Below are positions 13,530-25,685 of a stretch of DNA of 64,000 nt, one piece after another (within the stretch, counting starts at the first letter, position 1; each line of letters starts with the position of its first letter). The stretch lies in contig JAJFZO010000120.1 in assembly GCA_021397835.1 (NCBI GenBank), positions 239,501 through 303,500 of the forward strand, written 5' to 3'. This DNA is from Moringa oleifera. Taxonomy: Eukaryota; Streptophyta; Magnoliopsida; Brassicales; Moringaceae. A program made the translations under genes and the position numbers. The notes under the pieces were generated by a model that did not search any database, was not told where the DNA came from, and saw nothing but the letters and a program-made list of their open reading frames with translations.

Positions 13530-14294
13530 GCATATTTGATTCATGGAATAGAATAAAGAATGAATAAAAAATAAAAAAATAAATATAAATATTATTATAT
13601 TTAATTTATTGAAATTGAATAGAGTATAAATTTGTTTTTATATGTTTGGTTCATCAAAAGAATAAGCAAGGAAAGTAATTGAAACAAGTTTAAAAAACTA
13701 GTATATCCTTCAACTAAATTAATTATAATTTAATTAATTTTTATTAAAATAATATTAACTAAATAATATATTAATAATTATTTTTATTTTTAAATATTAA
13801 TATTATAAAATTAAAATTAAAATTTATTAATATTTTAATAAAAGTAATATTTTTTATTTTTTGATAAATTATTTAAAAAATAAAAAATATTATTATTATA
13901 AAAATAATATTAACTAAATGATATGTTAATAATTATTTTTTATTTTTAAATATTAACATTATAAAATTAATATTAATAGTAATTAATATTTTGATAATAA
14001 TAATATTTTTTATTTTTTAGTAAATTATTTTTAAAAAATAAAGTTATTATATATATGTAGTAATTTAAAAATTTTATCAGTGGTATGTTGAGAATAGAAA
14101 AATATAGCAATTCCTTGTTTTCATAGAATAGCAATTCCGATGGTTCACTTGGGAATAGCTATTTCGAATTTTCAAATAATAGAAATTCCTTAAGAAATTA
14201 CAATTCTGTGATAAAAATGAACCAAATATTAGAAAAGCAATTTCATACGGAATAAAGTAGGAAAAGAATTGATATTCCTACCAACCAAACATGC
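13530..14294. mobile_element. MITE-like element, 765 bp, imperfect TIRs
   Basis: The left end GCATATTTGATTCATGGAAT pairs with the reverse complement of the right end, GCATGTTTGGTTGGTAGGAAT, giving imperfect terminal inverted repeats of about 20 bp. The interior is very AT-rich and non-coding. It holds a diverged tandem duplication of about 155 bp (roughly 13744-13901 and 13902-14040) built around AATATTAACTAAAT. Target-site duplications are not clear, so the superfamily is open. It sits just upstream of the J-domain gene start. Confidence 0.5.
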
Positions 14295-17200
14295 TGTAAA
14301 TATATTTCCGCGTATCCTAAGGTGATAATATAAATTTAATCAGCATATCATTGATTATTATATGTTTAGTAACATTTGATTAATAAAATAAATTAACATA
14401 ATATTAGATCATATTATAAATGGAATTATTGAAAAACACAAATAAAAATAAGACAATTCCAAGCAAAATTATTGAAGAATCTAAATAAAATTTCTATAAT
14501 AAACCAAATGTGGATTATTTATTTACCTAAAGCATTTACTTCCTAATTACAGTTTTATAGGAATCCAGAAGACATGAGATATTCAAGATTTGCCAGCCAA
14601 ACACTATCCATAGTATCGATTTCGCGAGCAATAATGACAACCACCATGGTTTGTAATTGTCAAATCCGAAAAGTAAGATATTTAATCTTGGAACAAGGAC
14701 ATGCAAAAACGGGTCATGGTAAAACTATAACACCAATCTATTATATATATATATAAATTGAATCATTTTATATTGGTGATTATGAGGCATTGATGTAAAT
14801 ATTATTTTTTAAATAAGTTATTTAAGACATTAAATTATATATTGTATTAAGTTAAATTTTAATATTTAAAAATAATAAATTAAATTTTAATGTATTAATT
14901 TAATTTTAATTATATATTGACTCAAATTATTTTTAAAAAATTATATATATTTTTGTTGTTGAAATGTCAATAGGATCCATGGTTATAACTACAAAATGAA
15001 TCTTAAAATTTCACCTAAAGTTGATGTAAGTTGTTTTTGAATAAATGTTAAAAAAATAAATTTTATCTAAATTTTATTTTTTTATTTTCAACTTTTTAAT
15101 TATATTTAAATTTTTAATTTAATTTAATAGCAAAAAAATTTTAACCCTTCATCAATTAACATTTACAAAAATATCTTAAATTATTAATTTAACTATTTTT
15201 TACTTTTTTTATATAAATCATATTATCGTTGAATAATTTTTTAAATTATTTTGTATCTCGTACCCAATTTTTATTTTTCTTTTTTTAATTATTAAAGTAT
15301 TTATTATAGGAAAAATAAAATAGATTGATTAACTAATAAACAACATGTTTTTCTTTTTCATCCCAAAAAAAAAAAAAAAAGAAACTTGTCTTTTTTAAAC
15401 ATTACATTTAAATACTTCATTTTGTCTAAGCTTTCATTCTCTCCCCTTTTTTTCTTTTACAGTTTATCTTCCATTCAAATCCTAAAATCAATAAACTAAA
15501 TCTTGAATTTTTACTTTCATTTCTCATCTCAAGTTTTTTCTTCTTGAAAGATTCAATTTTATCCAGTAAAAAACATAAAACCCAAGTTTTTCCTACTCAA
15601 ATCCTTTCTTTACAATTTTTCTTTACTGTTGTGAGTGTTTCTCTCTTCATCGTCAAGGCTTTTCCTTTATCGCTAGAGCTTCTCCTTTATTGCGTCTTTG
15701 TATTTACTGTAAAAAATGCTAACATTAAAAAAATATGATTTAAAAAATATAATTTTAGTCATCTATTGCATTGAACTTGATATGAGATAGGGTTTATTAT
15801 GGTAATATGGTTTAAGATTAGTAAATGGTAATGAAAATTCATGTGTGGCTTATTTCATTTGCCCTGAATATCTTAAATGAGTATGAGTTCATTGTTGATA
15901 AAATGTTTAAGTTTGATGTTCATATGATTTTGAAAATATTGTGTTGTATTAAAAGGTAACATTAACACACTAACGTGAAAGTTTTGGGTAATCTTTTTTT
16001 CAGAGTAATATATTTTTATTTTCTTGTTCGTTTTGACAATAATAGCAACAAATCTCTTTTAATTTTTCATCGTTTCCTTTTTTTAAAAAAAGTAAAAAAA
16101 TCATTAATTAGTATTTACTGTTGGTTTAATATGTGATTTAAAGCATTGGATATTTGTTAATTGAGAATTTTAACTGAATTTATAATTTTTTTTGGTTTTT
16201 TGTTTTTCTTATGGAATTTATGAACATGTTGTTTATTATAGAATGACTTCAAAGTAGTCCATTTAGTATTAGAAAAAAAAAAAAAAAACTACTTCTCCAC
16301 TGTTTACTCGAATTAAAGATCTTATCTTCCTTTCCAATCCTAAAATTTGATAACCTACGAGGACTAAAATATCAATAATGATACGTTTTAATGAAATCAT
16401 GGTTCATCTTCATATAAAAATAGTTAAACAGTACATCTAGATTATTCTTAGACCTCAATTCTAGACAAACTCTCTAAAAAGCCATAATATAGCATTAGCC
16501 AATCAACATTAATTAAGTTAGTGAAATCTCCATTTCACTACAAAAAATATAGATGGAATCTATCCATTGGAAGTCTCAGTCTTAACTCCAAAGCCCTCTA
16601 AAAAACATACTGTGCACATCTTTAGAAATCCATGGCCTATCTTCGAGTCAAGTTGCCACTAATTCTACTTTATTAATAATATGATACTAAGCCCTAATCC
16701 ACCACAACCTTTCCTCCCCAACATCAGACAAGGTACTACTAAAAACAATTGGTGAACAACTATTTCCTTATGAACCACAACATTCCTATTGGTGCTACCT
16801 TCAACCTTAGAGGTTGTCCTATCACTTATGATGGCTAAGCAAGAAAAGAAAAAATAAAAAAACTACTTGATAAGGGGAGAACTCACTAAAAAGCATAAAA
16901 AAAAAAGGTGAAATCAATCAAGGCAAAAAAAAACTACACAATAATGATGACCAGATCCTAAAAGCACGAACAATTTCATCGAAGAAAATGAAAGTAATCA
17001 AGATTTAAGAGAGAGAAATACAATGATGCAATAGAGAGAATATAAAGTAAGAAAAAAATAAAGCCAAGATAATGGATAGTAATTAATGATAAGTAACCTC
17101 ATAGCTCGTAATTAATCTAACATGACAACTTAAGAAGTGACACATGAAGTTTCCTATTCGAACAGATGCTAAGCTAGTAAGTTGAATACAAAATGAGGAC

Positions 17201-18399
17201 GTTTAAAGACCAATGCCAATGATTACCAAAAATTATGTCATTTTCCAACACTACTTCTTTACCCTAAATTATCGTTTTATGTAAAGGATAAGTTTGGTTG
17301 GAATGAGGCAGGGGAATCAAGACCCCTAAAGCTTAACTCTGCTTCTTGCACTTCTTTTTGAGGGGTAAGTACTATACCCATAATGGGTATCTCACCAACT
17401 AGACAAAGACACATCATCATGGTTTCAAATAACCAATTAATGCATGCCACATTAGCCACAATACATCTCAGCTTGCTAACTCAATCACAACTATCATCTC
17501 AAGCTGACGAATAGTCAATCGTAGAGTTGACCTCGATATTACAGCTCTATCATAATTGTCATACAAGATTTTACGATATCTTCTCCACGAAATTTGCTTA
17601 AAATTGCCATGATAATACCTCCATAATAGAAAATTATGCATATCCACATGAGAAAATTTTCGTCTTTGCCTATAAGAGACAAGTATCATTTTTTTTACTT
17701 CTTAATGTCTACTTGATTACTGAAGTGCTGATTTGAGTATAAGAGATATTCTCTTTTGTACCAGAACAACCTTTCTCCGATTACTACTTCAATCAAATAA
17801 TTTTCGAAGTGTTAACATATTACTTTTAATGTTTTATAATTATGACATAATAATAATATATAAAGATATAATAGTATATCTACATTATAATTATATGTAA
17901 ACCAACGTATAATTATTTTGAATTTTTATAATATATTAAATGTGTAAATCATTACAATGATTATCATACATATTAATGTAGTAAAACATATAATATATTA
18001 GTTTCAATAAAGATAACTTATAATGACAAGCCATCCATTATAATTAGTAAACTTAAAGTTATCAATACATCATAATTGATACATTATAGTACACGTAAGT
18101 ATAATTAGTCATCAATTTGTAAATCATTTCTTGTTTTTATATACATTGATTAGTCAAAATTAAGACTTAATGTTGACATAAATTCCCAAACTGTTAATTT
18201 AAATTGTAATAATTAGTTTAAGTTATAATTGATATATATAAGAATCGTTAATCTAAATTATAATATTTAGTTTAAGTTTTAACATGTCCTGATATCTATT
18301 AATTTTAGTTTCAATTGATATAAATAAAATGATTAAATTATTAAATTACAATGAATTTATTAAAAAACAAAATATTACTCAGAACCACGTCGTACTTTT
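14295..18399. other. Intergenic DNA without recognisable genes
   Basis: Mostly AT-rich. The short open frames on both strands show no recognisable domain. Poly(A) runs occur near 15363 and 16276. A block at about 17820-18330 repeats the words TTAATTTAAATTGTAAT, TAGTTTAAGTTATAATT and ATTGATATA, suggesting old transposon sequence. No gene is supported. Confidence 0.55.
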
Positions 18400-19123
18400 G
18401 GAAGACTATAAATGGCTTGCTGTACTGGAAATTGCCTTGTTAACGGTAGCTCCAGCCTCCTTCCTTCCCCTTTCTTCTCTCTACAACCACCCTTCTCTCT
18501 ACATCATTTTCTCTCAGCGTCCTTTGTTCTCTCTTCTCTGTACATCGTAAGAACTATGATTTCGGGAAGCACCGCAAGTTTGATCTTACCATCTCAGTCA
18601 AGGTTCTATTTTTGGTCCTCAGGGGAAGCTCAAATCTGAGCATTTGGCGAAGCACCACAAGCTTCTTGCAAGCTGAAGCTCTGATTTTACCCTCACGGCA
18701 AGCTTAGTGCTGAGCATTTGGAAAAACAACAGAAGCCTCTTCTTGGAAGCTCAAGCTTTGTTTATGAGCTCACTGCAACCTCGGGTCTTGCATTTGTCCT
18801 CACGATAAGGTAAGATATTCGGCTATGATTGAATGTATGTGATGTTAATTTCTTCATCAAATCACTGTGTGGCTATTGAGTAAGGGAATTGCAGCTTGAT
18901 TTATGGTACAGTGTTGGGTCTTATTGTGGGCCTGAGTGGCGTACTGGATTTTGCAGTGGAATCGCAGAACGCCAGAAAAATTTGTTGAAGCAAGGTTGAT
19001 GTCATCTTAGTGCTGAGAATTTATTGCTGTAGTATTGTTCTCTTTGGAAGATTTTGAATTCAGAGTATTGAAGACAGAGGCGCCTCTCAGCCAATTCAGA
19101 GCAGTATCAATTTGAACTTGCAG
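18400..19123 (+). other. Possible 5' leader exons of a transcript
   Basis: The sequence is noticeably less AT-rich than its surroundings. A pyrimidine-rich tract (18455-18545) is followed by three imperfect units sharing AAGCTC, CTGAGCATTTGG and CACAAGC at about 75-bp spacing (about 18560-18780). Likely splice donors follow at about 18810 (AAG|GTAAGA) and 19123 (GCAG|GTATTA). No long open frame crosses the block. It resembles a spliced non-coding leader, perhaps for a transcript running to the methyltransferase-like sequence at 21 kb, but nothing links them directly. Confidence 0.3.
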
Positions 19124-20655
19124 GTATTAGTGTCTCATCTTCCATTTAGCCTTTTAGTTTCACTACTTTAATTAGTACATGCTCTGAAATTAGTCCATTA
19201 TTATTTTTGCTATGAAATTTTTAAGACATTCCAAGTGCAGTGTAAGTGCATGCTTGACCATATTGCTGATATATGGCTACAATTCTCTGGAGTTTGCAAA
19301 TATGTGACATCTAGATATGTGCAGTGAGGTAGCTAAAGTTCATATTAAGATGTTCATATTGGAAATAAAACCAATAATATACTACATTAACCCTATAGTT
19401 AAGCAAAAAGTATAGCATATAACAACCATTACCTTATCTTAAGAAAAATGACATATGTAGCCACCTGAATTATAGTACAAATTCAATTAATGGACATGTT
19501 AAACATGCATTTATAGCCTTAGTTCTTTCGCGTTGATTTGGAAATTTTATTTTTGTGATCCTCCTTTGATGTAAATGTATGTGAATATAGAATGTGAATT
19601 GTATGCATACAAGGGTGGAGATATCCTTCTGAAATTGGCTAAGTGATTCCTGCTGCTGCTAACAAAAGAAAAAGTCCTATGATGTTTAGGTCTAGTCATT
19701 AGATAAACAAACCTAAAAAAGGCTAATTATATTATATACAAAAAGGAAGCAAGAAAAGAAAATTTTCAAATTTTGATCATTTGTTTTTATCTCAGAACTT
19801 GTAGGTGTCAGCTATCATGTATTGCGTATATTGACTAATACATTTGCCTTGGTTTTATGACGAAGCTTGTGTACCACACATGTAATATTGTTAAGATCCA
19901 AACAATGAATTTTATTAGGCAATGCTTATAGGTACTACAAACTGCACGCGACTCCTCGAGCTACTCTTTTGCTTTTGGTGCAATTTTATGAAAAACAGTT
20001 TTTTCTTTTAAGAAAAAAAAAAAAACTGAAGAATAAGATTGGTGATACCAGCATACATGGTTTGCCAAAGCAATAGGGTGCTTGTGGGCTTTCCACTTTA
20101 ATGATATTGACCTCACTTGTCTAACATTATGAAACATTTTCCACAGTCAATCGAAAGTATTTGCACGATTAGTTTAATAGTCCCACCAGAGCCGAAAAGA
20201 GACCAGAAACCTTACTAATAAGAAGGCTACTTTTGGATTAACCATAGGATTTGGTGGAAACAGGAAGTAAAAGATCAATTGCCAAATCAAAATCAGATCT
20301 CCAGAAAGCAGAATTTGGGACTAAACTGAAATAGTTTAACCTACTGAATGCATCAAATCCCTCATTCAATTCAATTTTATACGTAGTTCAGCTGCCCCAG
20401 GTAATCTTTTCATTCCCATGACTTTTTCTTTTCTTTTACTTTCTCTTTGACTGCTTCCTATGTGTGTGTTGCAATGTATGAGTATTAAGTGCAATTATTC
20501 CTGGTTTAGAAAGTTCAAGAGGGACGCTTTCTTGCTAAAGGAATTGGTTTTGGATCAATACTAGATATCGCTGTCGGATTTCTGTTTATATATATACACA
20601 TATAAATCATAGCCCTTATGGGATTTCTTAGTGGTTTATGTGCACCCATAAGCCG

Positions 20656-20686
<31 letters not shown>

Positions 20687-21040
20687 ACTTTTCTTAGGGA
20701 GACGTTGATCATACTGGAGGCTCGCTATACTATAATAAGCTGTTGCATTCTTATGTTTGCAGCTTTTTGGTTTAGAAAGAATGGAATATGTGAGTTCTGC
20801 AGGCTGCTATTTGGACCCAAGTACCCTGTATTATTGCATCAAGAAAAATCTGATTCTAACAATGAAAGCCAACAAAGATGAGAACAAACAACCAAGAGAA
20901 ATTTGATGTCTTTTGCTGTTAATACACCCAAACATTTGGGGGCTAAATCCCTTCTTTCAATTATAATCAATTCCATCTGAAAGTAGGTAATTGAGTCATC
21001 TTTGAATTTCTTCTATCATGTCACTCAGGTCCGATACAAG
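19124..21040. other. Non-coding stretch with long poly(C) run
   Basis: Apart from the cytosine run at 20656-20686, this stretch holds no supportable coding sequence. Short frames on either side of the run are low-complexity artefacts. If the blocks at 18.4-19.1 kb are exons, this would be intron. Confidence 0.5.
20656..20686. repeat. Uninterrupted poly(C) tract of 31 bp
   Basis: Thirty-one consecutive C residues on the plus strand, directly after AGCCG. Such long G/C homopolymers are rare in AT-rich plant DNA. They can form quadruplex (G strand) or i-motif (C strand) structures and are also hard to sequence accurately, so the exact length may be wrong. Confidence 0.95.
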
Positions 21041-21760
21041 ATGTTCCCAAGAATTGCCCAAATCTGTCTTGTCAGCTCACATCCTGTGGTTTGTGAACCA
21101 TGTGATGATTCATTGCACTTGTTGATGCTCTTCTAGCTGATCAACCTAACCTTATAGCACTCTATCCGAGATTGTGCATGGAAGTGGGTTGCAGTAGTGG
21201 GTATGTCATCACTTCTCTAGGTCTTATTCTTGAGCAGCATGTGCCAGGAGTACACTATATGGCCACTGACATCAATCCACATGCAGTAAGAGTAACCAGG
21301 GAGACACTGGAAGCACATGGAGTCCATGCCGAGTTAATATGCACAAACATTGCATCTGGATTGGATGCTGGCAGGATCCATTGATGTGATGGTTTTGAAC
21401 CCACCATATGTGCCAACACCTGAAGATGAAGTCGGTCGTGAAGGAATTGCATCTGCTTGGGCAGGAGGGGAAAATGGTGGGACTGTTGTTGATAAGATAT
21501 TGCCAATTGTTAATACTCTATTATCAGAGAGGGGCTGGTTATACTTGGTCACTTTAACAGCTAATAATCTTTCAGATATATGCCTCCAAATGAGAGAGAA
21601 AGGTTATGCTTCCTGAATTGTTGTCGCAAGATCAACAGAAGAAGAGAGCTCCATATCATCAAGTTCTGGTGGGATTTGGATGCTCAAGTGGATGCAAAGG
21701 GAGATGAACATATCAGTTTCAGTGAGGGTCCTGGAGTCACTGATCTCACAATTTCCTTGA
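21041..21760 (+). pseudogene. MTQ2/HemK2 (N6AMT1)-like methyltransferase pseudogene
   Basis: The intact family member methylates the glutamine of the GGQ motif in release factor eRF1 using S-adenosylmethionine. The whole length (about 240 codons) is readable without introns, but in several frames. The start MFPRIAQICLVSSHP matches the family N-terminus. A one-base loss near 21114 shifts frame. Then come the SAM-binding region (MEVGCSSGYV, about 21178) and ATDINPHAV. A small deletion near 21370 shifts frame again before the catalytic NPPY motif (about 21398). A TGA at 21614 replaces what looks like an Arg codon, and further shifts lie near 21645 and 21730 before a final TGA at 21758. Four frameshifts and a nonsense codon make it non-functional. 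Absence of introns suggests a retrocopy, unless the parent gene also lacks coding introns; no poly(A) tail was seen. Confidence 0.85.
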
Positions 21761-22597
21761 TTATCATTGTGGAAAAGCAGCAGTAATGACTGCAGTCGAT
21801 AAATATTGCAATAGAAGAAAAATTTCATGCATTTATCTATCAGATTTTGCTGGTGATACCTTCATATATTATCTGAATGGACACCATATTGTTGGAGTAT
21901 GAGAAGTCTGTGTTACCTTGGAGCTCCCTTAAATGAAATGTATGTTTCAAATGTTGTTATGTTCTCCCTCCCTCTTTCTCACATAGCCATTTTCTGAGCA
22001 AGGAGGTTGTTGTTGTCCTCCTTTTGTTCGTGACTGAGAAAGTGTCCACCTCTTTCCTTCAGGGGGCTCCTTGATCTGATTTAAATTGGTTGATCTCGGT
22101 TAGAATATAACTACCTAAATGAGTTGTGCCATGAATTATTGTAAAAGGAGGGTCCAAAGTACAAACTTCTCAGGCAGTTCAAGCATGTCTTTTACAGTTT
22201 CCTTTGCAGTCAGCTTCTCGTCCTCTATGTGATTGGTCAATCTCGGTATCTACCTTAACTGTTCTTTTCAGGTTTTTTTAATTAACTTTTTCAATTGCTA
22301 TGTTGATTGCTAATCTCATTCGCAATTGTCTTGAGTAAACAATTGTCTCTAATAACTTCTCTAATGTGCTTTAGTTTATATTTGGAGCTCTGGCATAGCA
22401 AGTTTGCACTGCACACTTTCAGTAGGCTTATGGTAATGCCATTATTTCAATGTTTTGTGGCTACCATGTTACAAGTTCACTGGTTATTATAAGCTCTGAC
22501 TGATGCTCATATTTACTGTTTGAATAGCCTGTTCTGAAGTCTTACTGTCTTTTACTTTAGCAACTTCAACATCTCATTTGGTTAATTCGGTCTCCAG

Positions 22598-23218
22598 CAT
22601 GAAGATCCTGTAGAAACCTTTCTACAGTCTGATAATAAGGGGCTTCCAGAGCATGTTATCAAAAGACGTGAGGAGCTTCCAAGGCAAATGGCACTCTTCA
22701 GTTTTCTGTGCACTAGTGTTTGGTCAATTTCTTCAAAGTTTCTGAAATTGATGATTTGTAATCATCACCCTTTCCAAGGTCTCAGTTTCTTGAGTTTCAT
22801 GGTCATTGAGATCAAACAATTCTTTTGTCACATGGCAGTGTGTATTTATTGCGGTTTGCTTCTAGTTATGATTCCTCTAGCTGCTCAGCATGATTAACAC
22901 ATCACACTCTGAGTCTCTAATGTATAATATGTGACGTTTCCGATTTCTTTATCCGTTCGTTTTAAGCCACACACTAGATTGTTTTTTTCCTTCTTCTAGC
23001 TGCTCAGCATGATTAAGACATCACACTCTGAGTCTCTATGGTATACCATGTGTCGTTGCCGTTTTCTTTATCCGTTTTTTTTAAGTGACCCACTAGATTG
23101 TTTGTTCCTAACACAGGTAATAGAATCAATTGATACGATTGCGAAACCTTTAACATCTAGATTTATCTACTCAGTGAAAGTGAAATTTTCTGCCTTCCCT
23201 TTATGTTCCAATGGCTGA
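22598..23218 (+). pseudogene. Unidentified exon-like coding remnants
   Basis: Two stretches look like exons. The first starts after an AG acceptor at 22598 and reads HEDPVETFLQSDNKG followed by LPEHVIKRREELPRQMA, a charged conserved-looking sequence, then loses coherence near 22690. The second starts after an acceptor at 23116 and reads VIESIDTIAKPLTSRFIYS, running open to a stop at about 23218. I do not recognise the protein family, and whether both belong to one gene is uncertain. No start codon or upstream exon could be assigned. It may be the 3' part of a decayed gene, or a living gene whose other exons I missed. Confidence 0.35.
22881..23118. repeat. Two-copy 119-bp tandem duplication
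   Basis: Copy 1 (22881-22999) and copy 2 (23000-23118) both begin CTGCTCAGCATGATTAA and share TCACACTCTGAGTCTCTA and CACTAGATTGTTT, with a dozen or so differences. Each copy ends in a pyrimidine tract plus AG (TTCTTCTAG and CCTAACACAG), so the duplication also doubled a potential splice acceptor. Confidence 0.85.
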
Positions 23219-24560
23219 CCAATAGCATCAGCATCTAGGCAGTAACTTCAGACTTGGAGTTGAATATGGAGTTGTGATCTTATTCACTTGTAAGGTATTG
23301 AATCTTGATGCTATCTAAATTTTTTTGAAATGCAACATTTTCATGATCTGTGATGAGGCAGTACCTGACCTGGAAAGTGGTAGAATGCCGGGGCGACCTC
23401 AATAAGCAAAGAATTTGTGGAGCATATTGACTGAGTAGGCATTTGTTGATAGGTTGACAGCATGACAAAGTTACAACTGTTTACGTGCCATTCAATTTCC
23501 TCCTCACTCTTTAGAGGCAGACACTGTTGGGTATTTTAGAAAGGGAGATGGGGAGCATCACTAACTAGGCCATTCCCTTGCTTTATGTAAATTTGCTCTT
23601 CCCCTGCCTCCTGCTGGACAGAGTGTTACTGCAGTCTGGTTCCAAACTTCTTTCCTTTCCATTGGGGAAGAATCCGTAAATGATTCTAGAAGCATTATCA
23701 GCAGATTCCTTGCCAGATGGTTGCCAGCGATACAAACTCAAAATTTACAGAGAACATGGGGGCAATATTAGCTCAGGGCATGGTTTTTGGATTGTCCACT
23801 TTTAAATATTTATGCTCCAATTCTCATATGTTCCTAAAGGGTTATTCCTTTATCAAACATTTTGGAAGGCTAAGTCCCTGAGCCCTTTTATTTTGCAAAA
23901 CTTGTTATTCAAAGCTACATTGAATAAAGAAAGCAAACACAAATGGTTTTGTTAAACAAACCTGCAATAAGTTTCTCCAACTGCATATCAACCTCACCCA
24001 GCTAAAATAAATTAAAGGTGCACTGTTAGGGCATGTCGGGGAAACATATTTCCTAAATAAAATGCTAGACATGAGAATTATACATCATTATAATATTATT
24101 TTTAAAATTTTAATAAAATAATTTTAAGAGTTAATTACATAAAAAATATATATCATTTAAAATTTCAAATTAAAATATATATAAAAAAATCATATATTTT
24201 TTAAAATTTATATTTTTATTAAATTATTTATATCAAATTTAATAATAACATATAAATATAAATATTTAAAGAAAATGAGGAAAAAATCAATTTTATTTGT
24301 TTTTATAGTGTTTAAGGATATTAAGGGTAATTGATCAACTAAAAGTTACGTATGCATTATGTGTATATACAAAACCGTTAATGTTAACGAAAATTATAGA
24401 CTAATTTAACAAAAATATAAATATTAAATGAATGTAATTTTTTATAGGTTTTAATTTGAAACCGTGAGCAAAATGCATGTCATTTTAATGTGATTAACCC
24501 TAACTTTAATTTTCAAAGATCATTTGACATATTTCATTACTTAAATCCCTAAAAAAAGGC
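23219..24560. other. Intergenic DNA, no gene seen
   Basis: No supportable frame. From about 24030 the sequence becomes very AT-rich, with the repeated words AAAATATATAT and AATTTCAAATTAAAAT, consistent with an old non-autonomous transposon. I could not define its ends. Confidence 0.45.
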
Positions 24561-24569
24561 TTGGCGTGA

Positions 24570-25650
24570 CAAGTACACCTCTTAAGCTTGAATGCCACTA
24601 AACCAATACCTACAACTGGGCATGCATGGTTGTTTCTCATGATTACTTTGCTTTCTAGCAATAGGTTGATATTTCAGAAATAAATTTCTACATGACACAT
24701 ATGATATGTACACCCAAAATCCAATATCCATTCTTCTTTAACTTTGATTACTAAAACATTCAACCTTTCTCCTTCCTCAAACCAATCTGATACCACAGTT
24801 GCATCAGCTTCTTTGTTTTTTATTGATCATTTTGCTTCTTTTTCATTTATTTACAGAATCTTCTTATGTGGCCTATTTTGCCACAATGATAGTATTGGCG
24901 TGATAAGTTTCTGGATTTTGATCTCTTGCCATTTCTCTATTTTCCTTTGCTATCATCTTTAGAAGTCTAGGATTAACCTTCTCTAATCTACCTTTCGCGT
25001 ATAACCCTTTTGTCTTTGCTTCCTTTGAATCATCTTTGCTTTTTAACTCTTTGGCATTTAAAGTTCCAACTACATCGTCTAACATGAGTGTGTCTAGCTC
25101 TTCCATCTTTAAGGATATCAACAAAAGTCTTACTGGACCTAGGTAAAGAGTGCAAATAAGACTAGTGCATTATCCTCATCCTCATACTCAACTTTGATGT
25201 TTTCTTGGTCTAAACAAAGTTTTGCAAACTTATCAAGATGATCTTGCAATGGTTTACCCTCTTGCATTCTAAATATTGGAAACTTCTCATTCAAATAAAG
25301 TTTATTGGACAAGGACTTTCAAATAAAGTTTATTGGACAAGGACTTTGTCATATACAAACTCTCTAACTTCAACTGCACCTCCAGTTGCAGTTTTTCGCT
25401 TTATAACTACACATAGAACCTTGTCATTCATGCTGAGTATCAGGGTGTTATATACCTTTTTCATAACATCTCCCTTCTCATCTTGTATAAGGGTGTTGGG
25501 CAGTCTATATTCTCCTCTTAGTGCAGCATCAAGAACAAGGTTCCCAAGCAATGCCAACATCTTGACCTTCCAAAGGCCGAAATCATTTGTGCCATCAAAA
25601 TTCTCAACATCATATTTTATAGTAGAAGATGTCATTTTTTGCAAACTAGG
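24570..25650 (-). mobile_element. Ty1/copia gag fragment, 5' part (family C)
   Basis: Minus-strand reading from about 25644 gives a copia Gag (UBN2-type) start, with FDGTNDFGLWKVKMLALL and then RLPNTL and YNTLILSM, broken by frameshifts near 25345 and 25140. A 26-27-bp tandem duplication (TTTATTGGACAAGGACTT, 25292-25345) disrupts the frame. Near 24890 is the nucleocapsid zinc knuckle, reading YYHCGKIGHIRRFC, in which the first Cys of CX2CX4HX4C has become Tyr. The relic stops around 24570 before protease or integrase. It is clearly related to the gag at 45519-45911. Confidence 0.8.
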
Positions 25651-25685
25651 AAACCTACTGAGTTATCACTAATGTAGCTACTAAT

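Noticed and set aside
16536..16547. CACTACAAAAAA, resembling a CACTA transposon terminus
   Set aside because: No matching inverted end (TTTTTTGTAGTG) or target duplication was found nearby, and no CACTA transposase is present; a 12-base match can occur by chance in AT-rich DNA.
17277..17689. Minus-strand open frames of 60-73 codons
   Set aside because: No recognisable domain, splice context or repeat relationship.
20515..20881. Open frames with poly-Gly or poly-Pro runs
   Set aside because: They are translations of the 31-bp C/G homopolymer.
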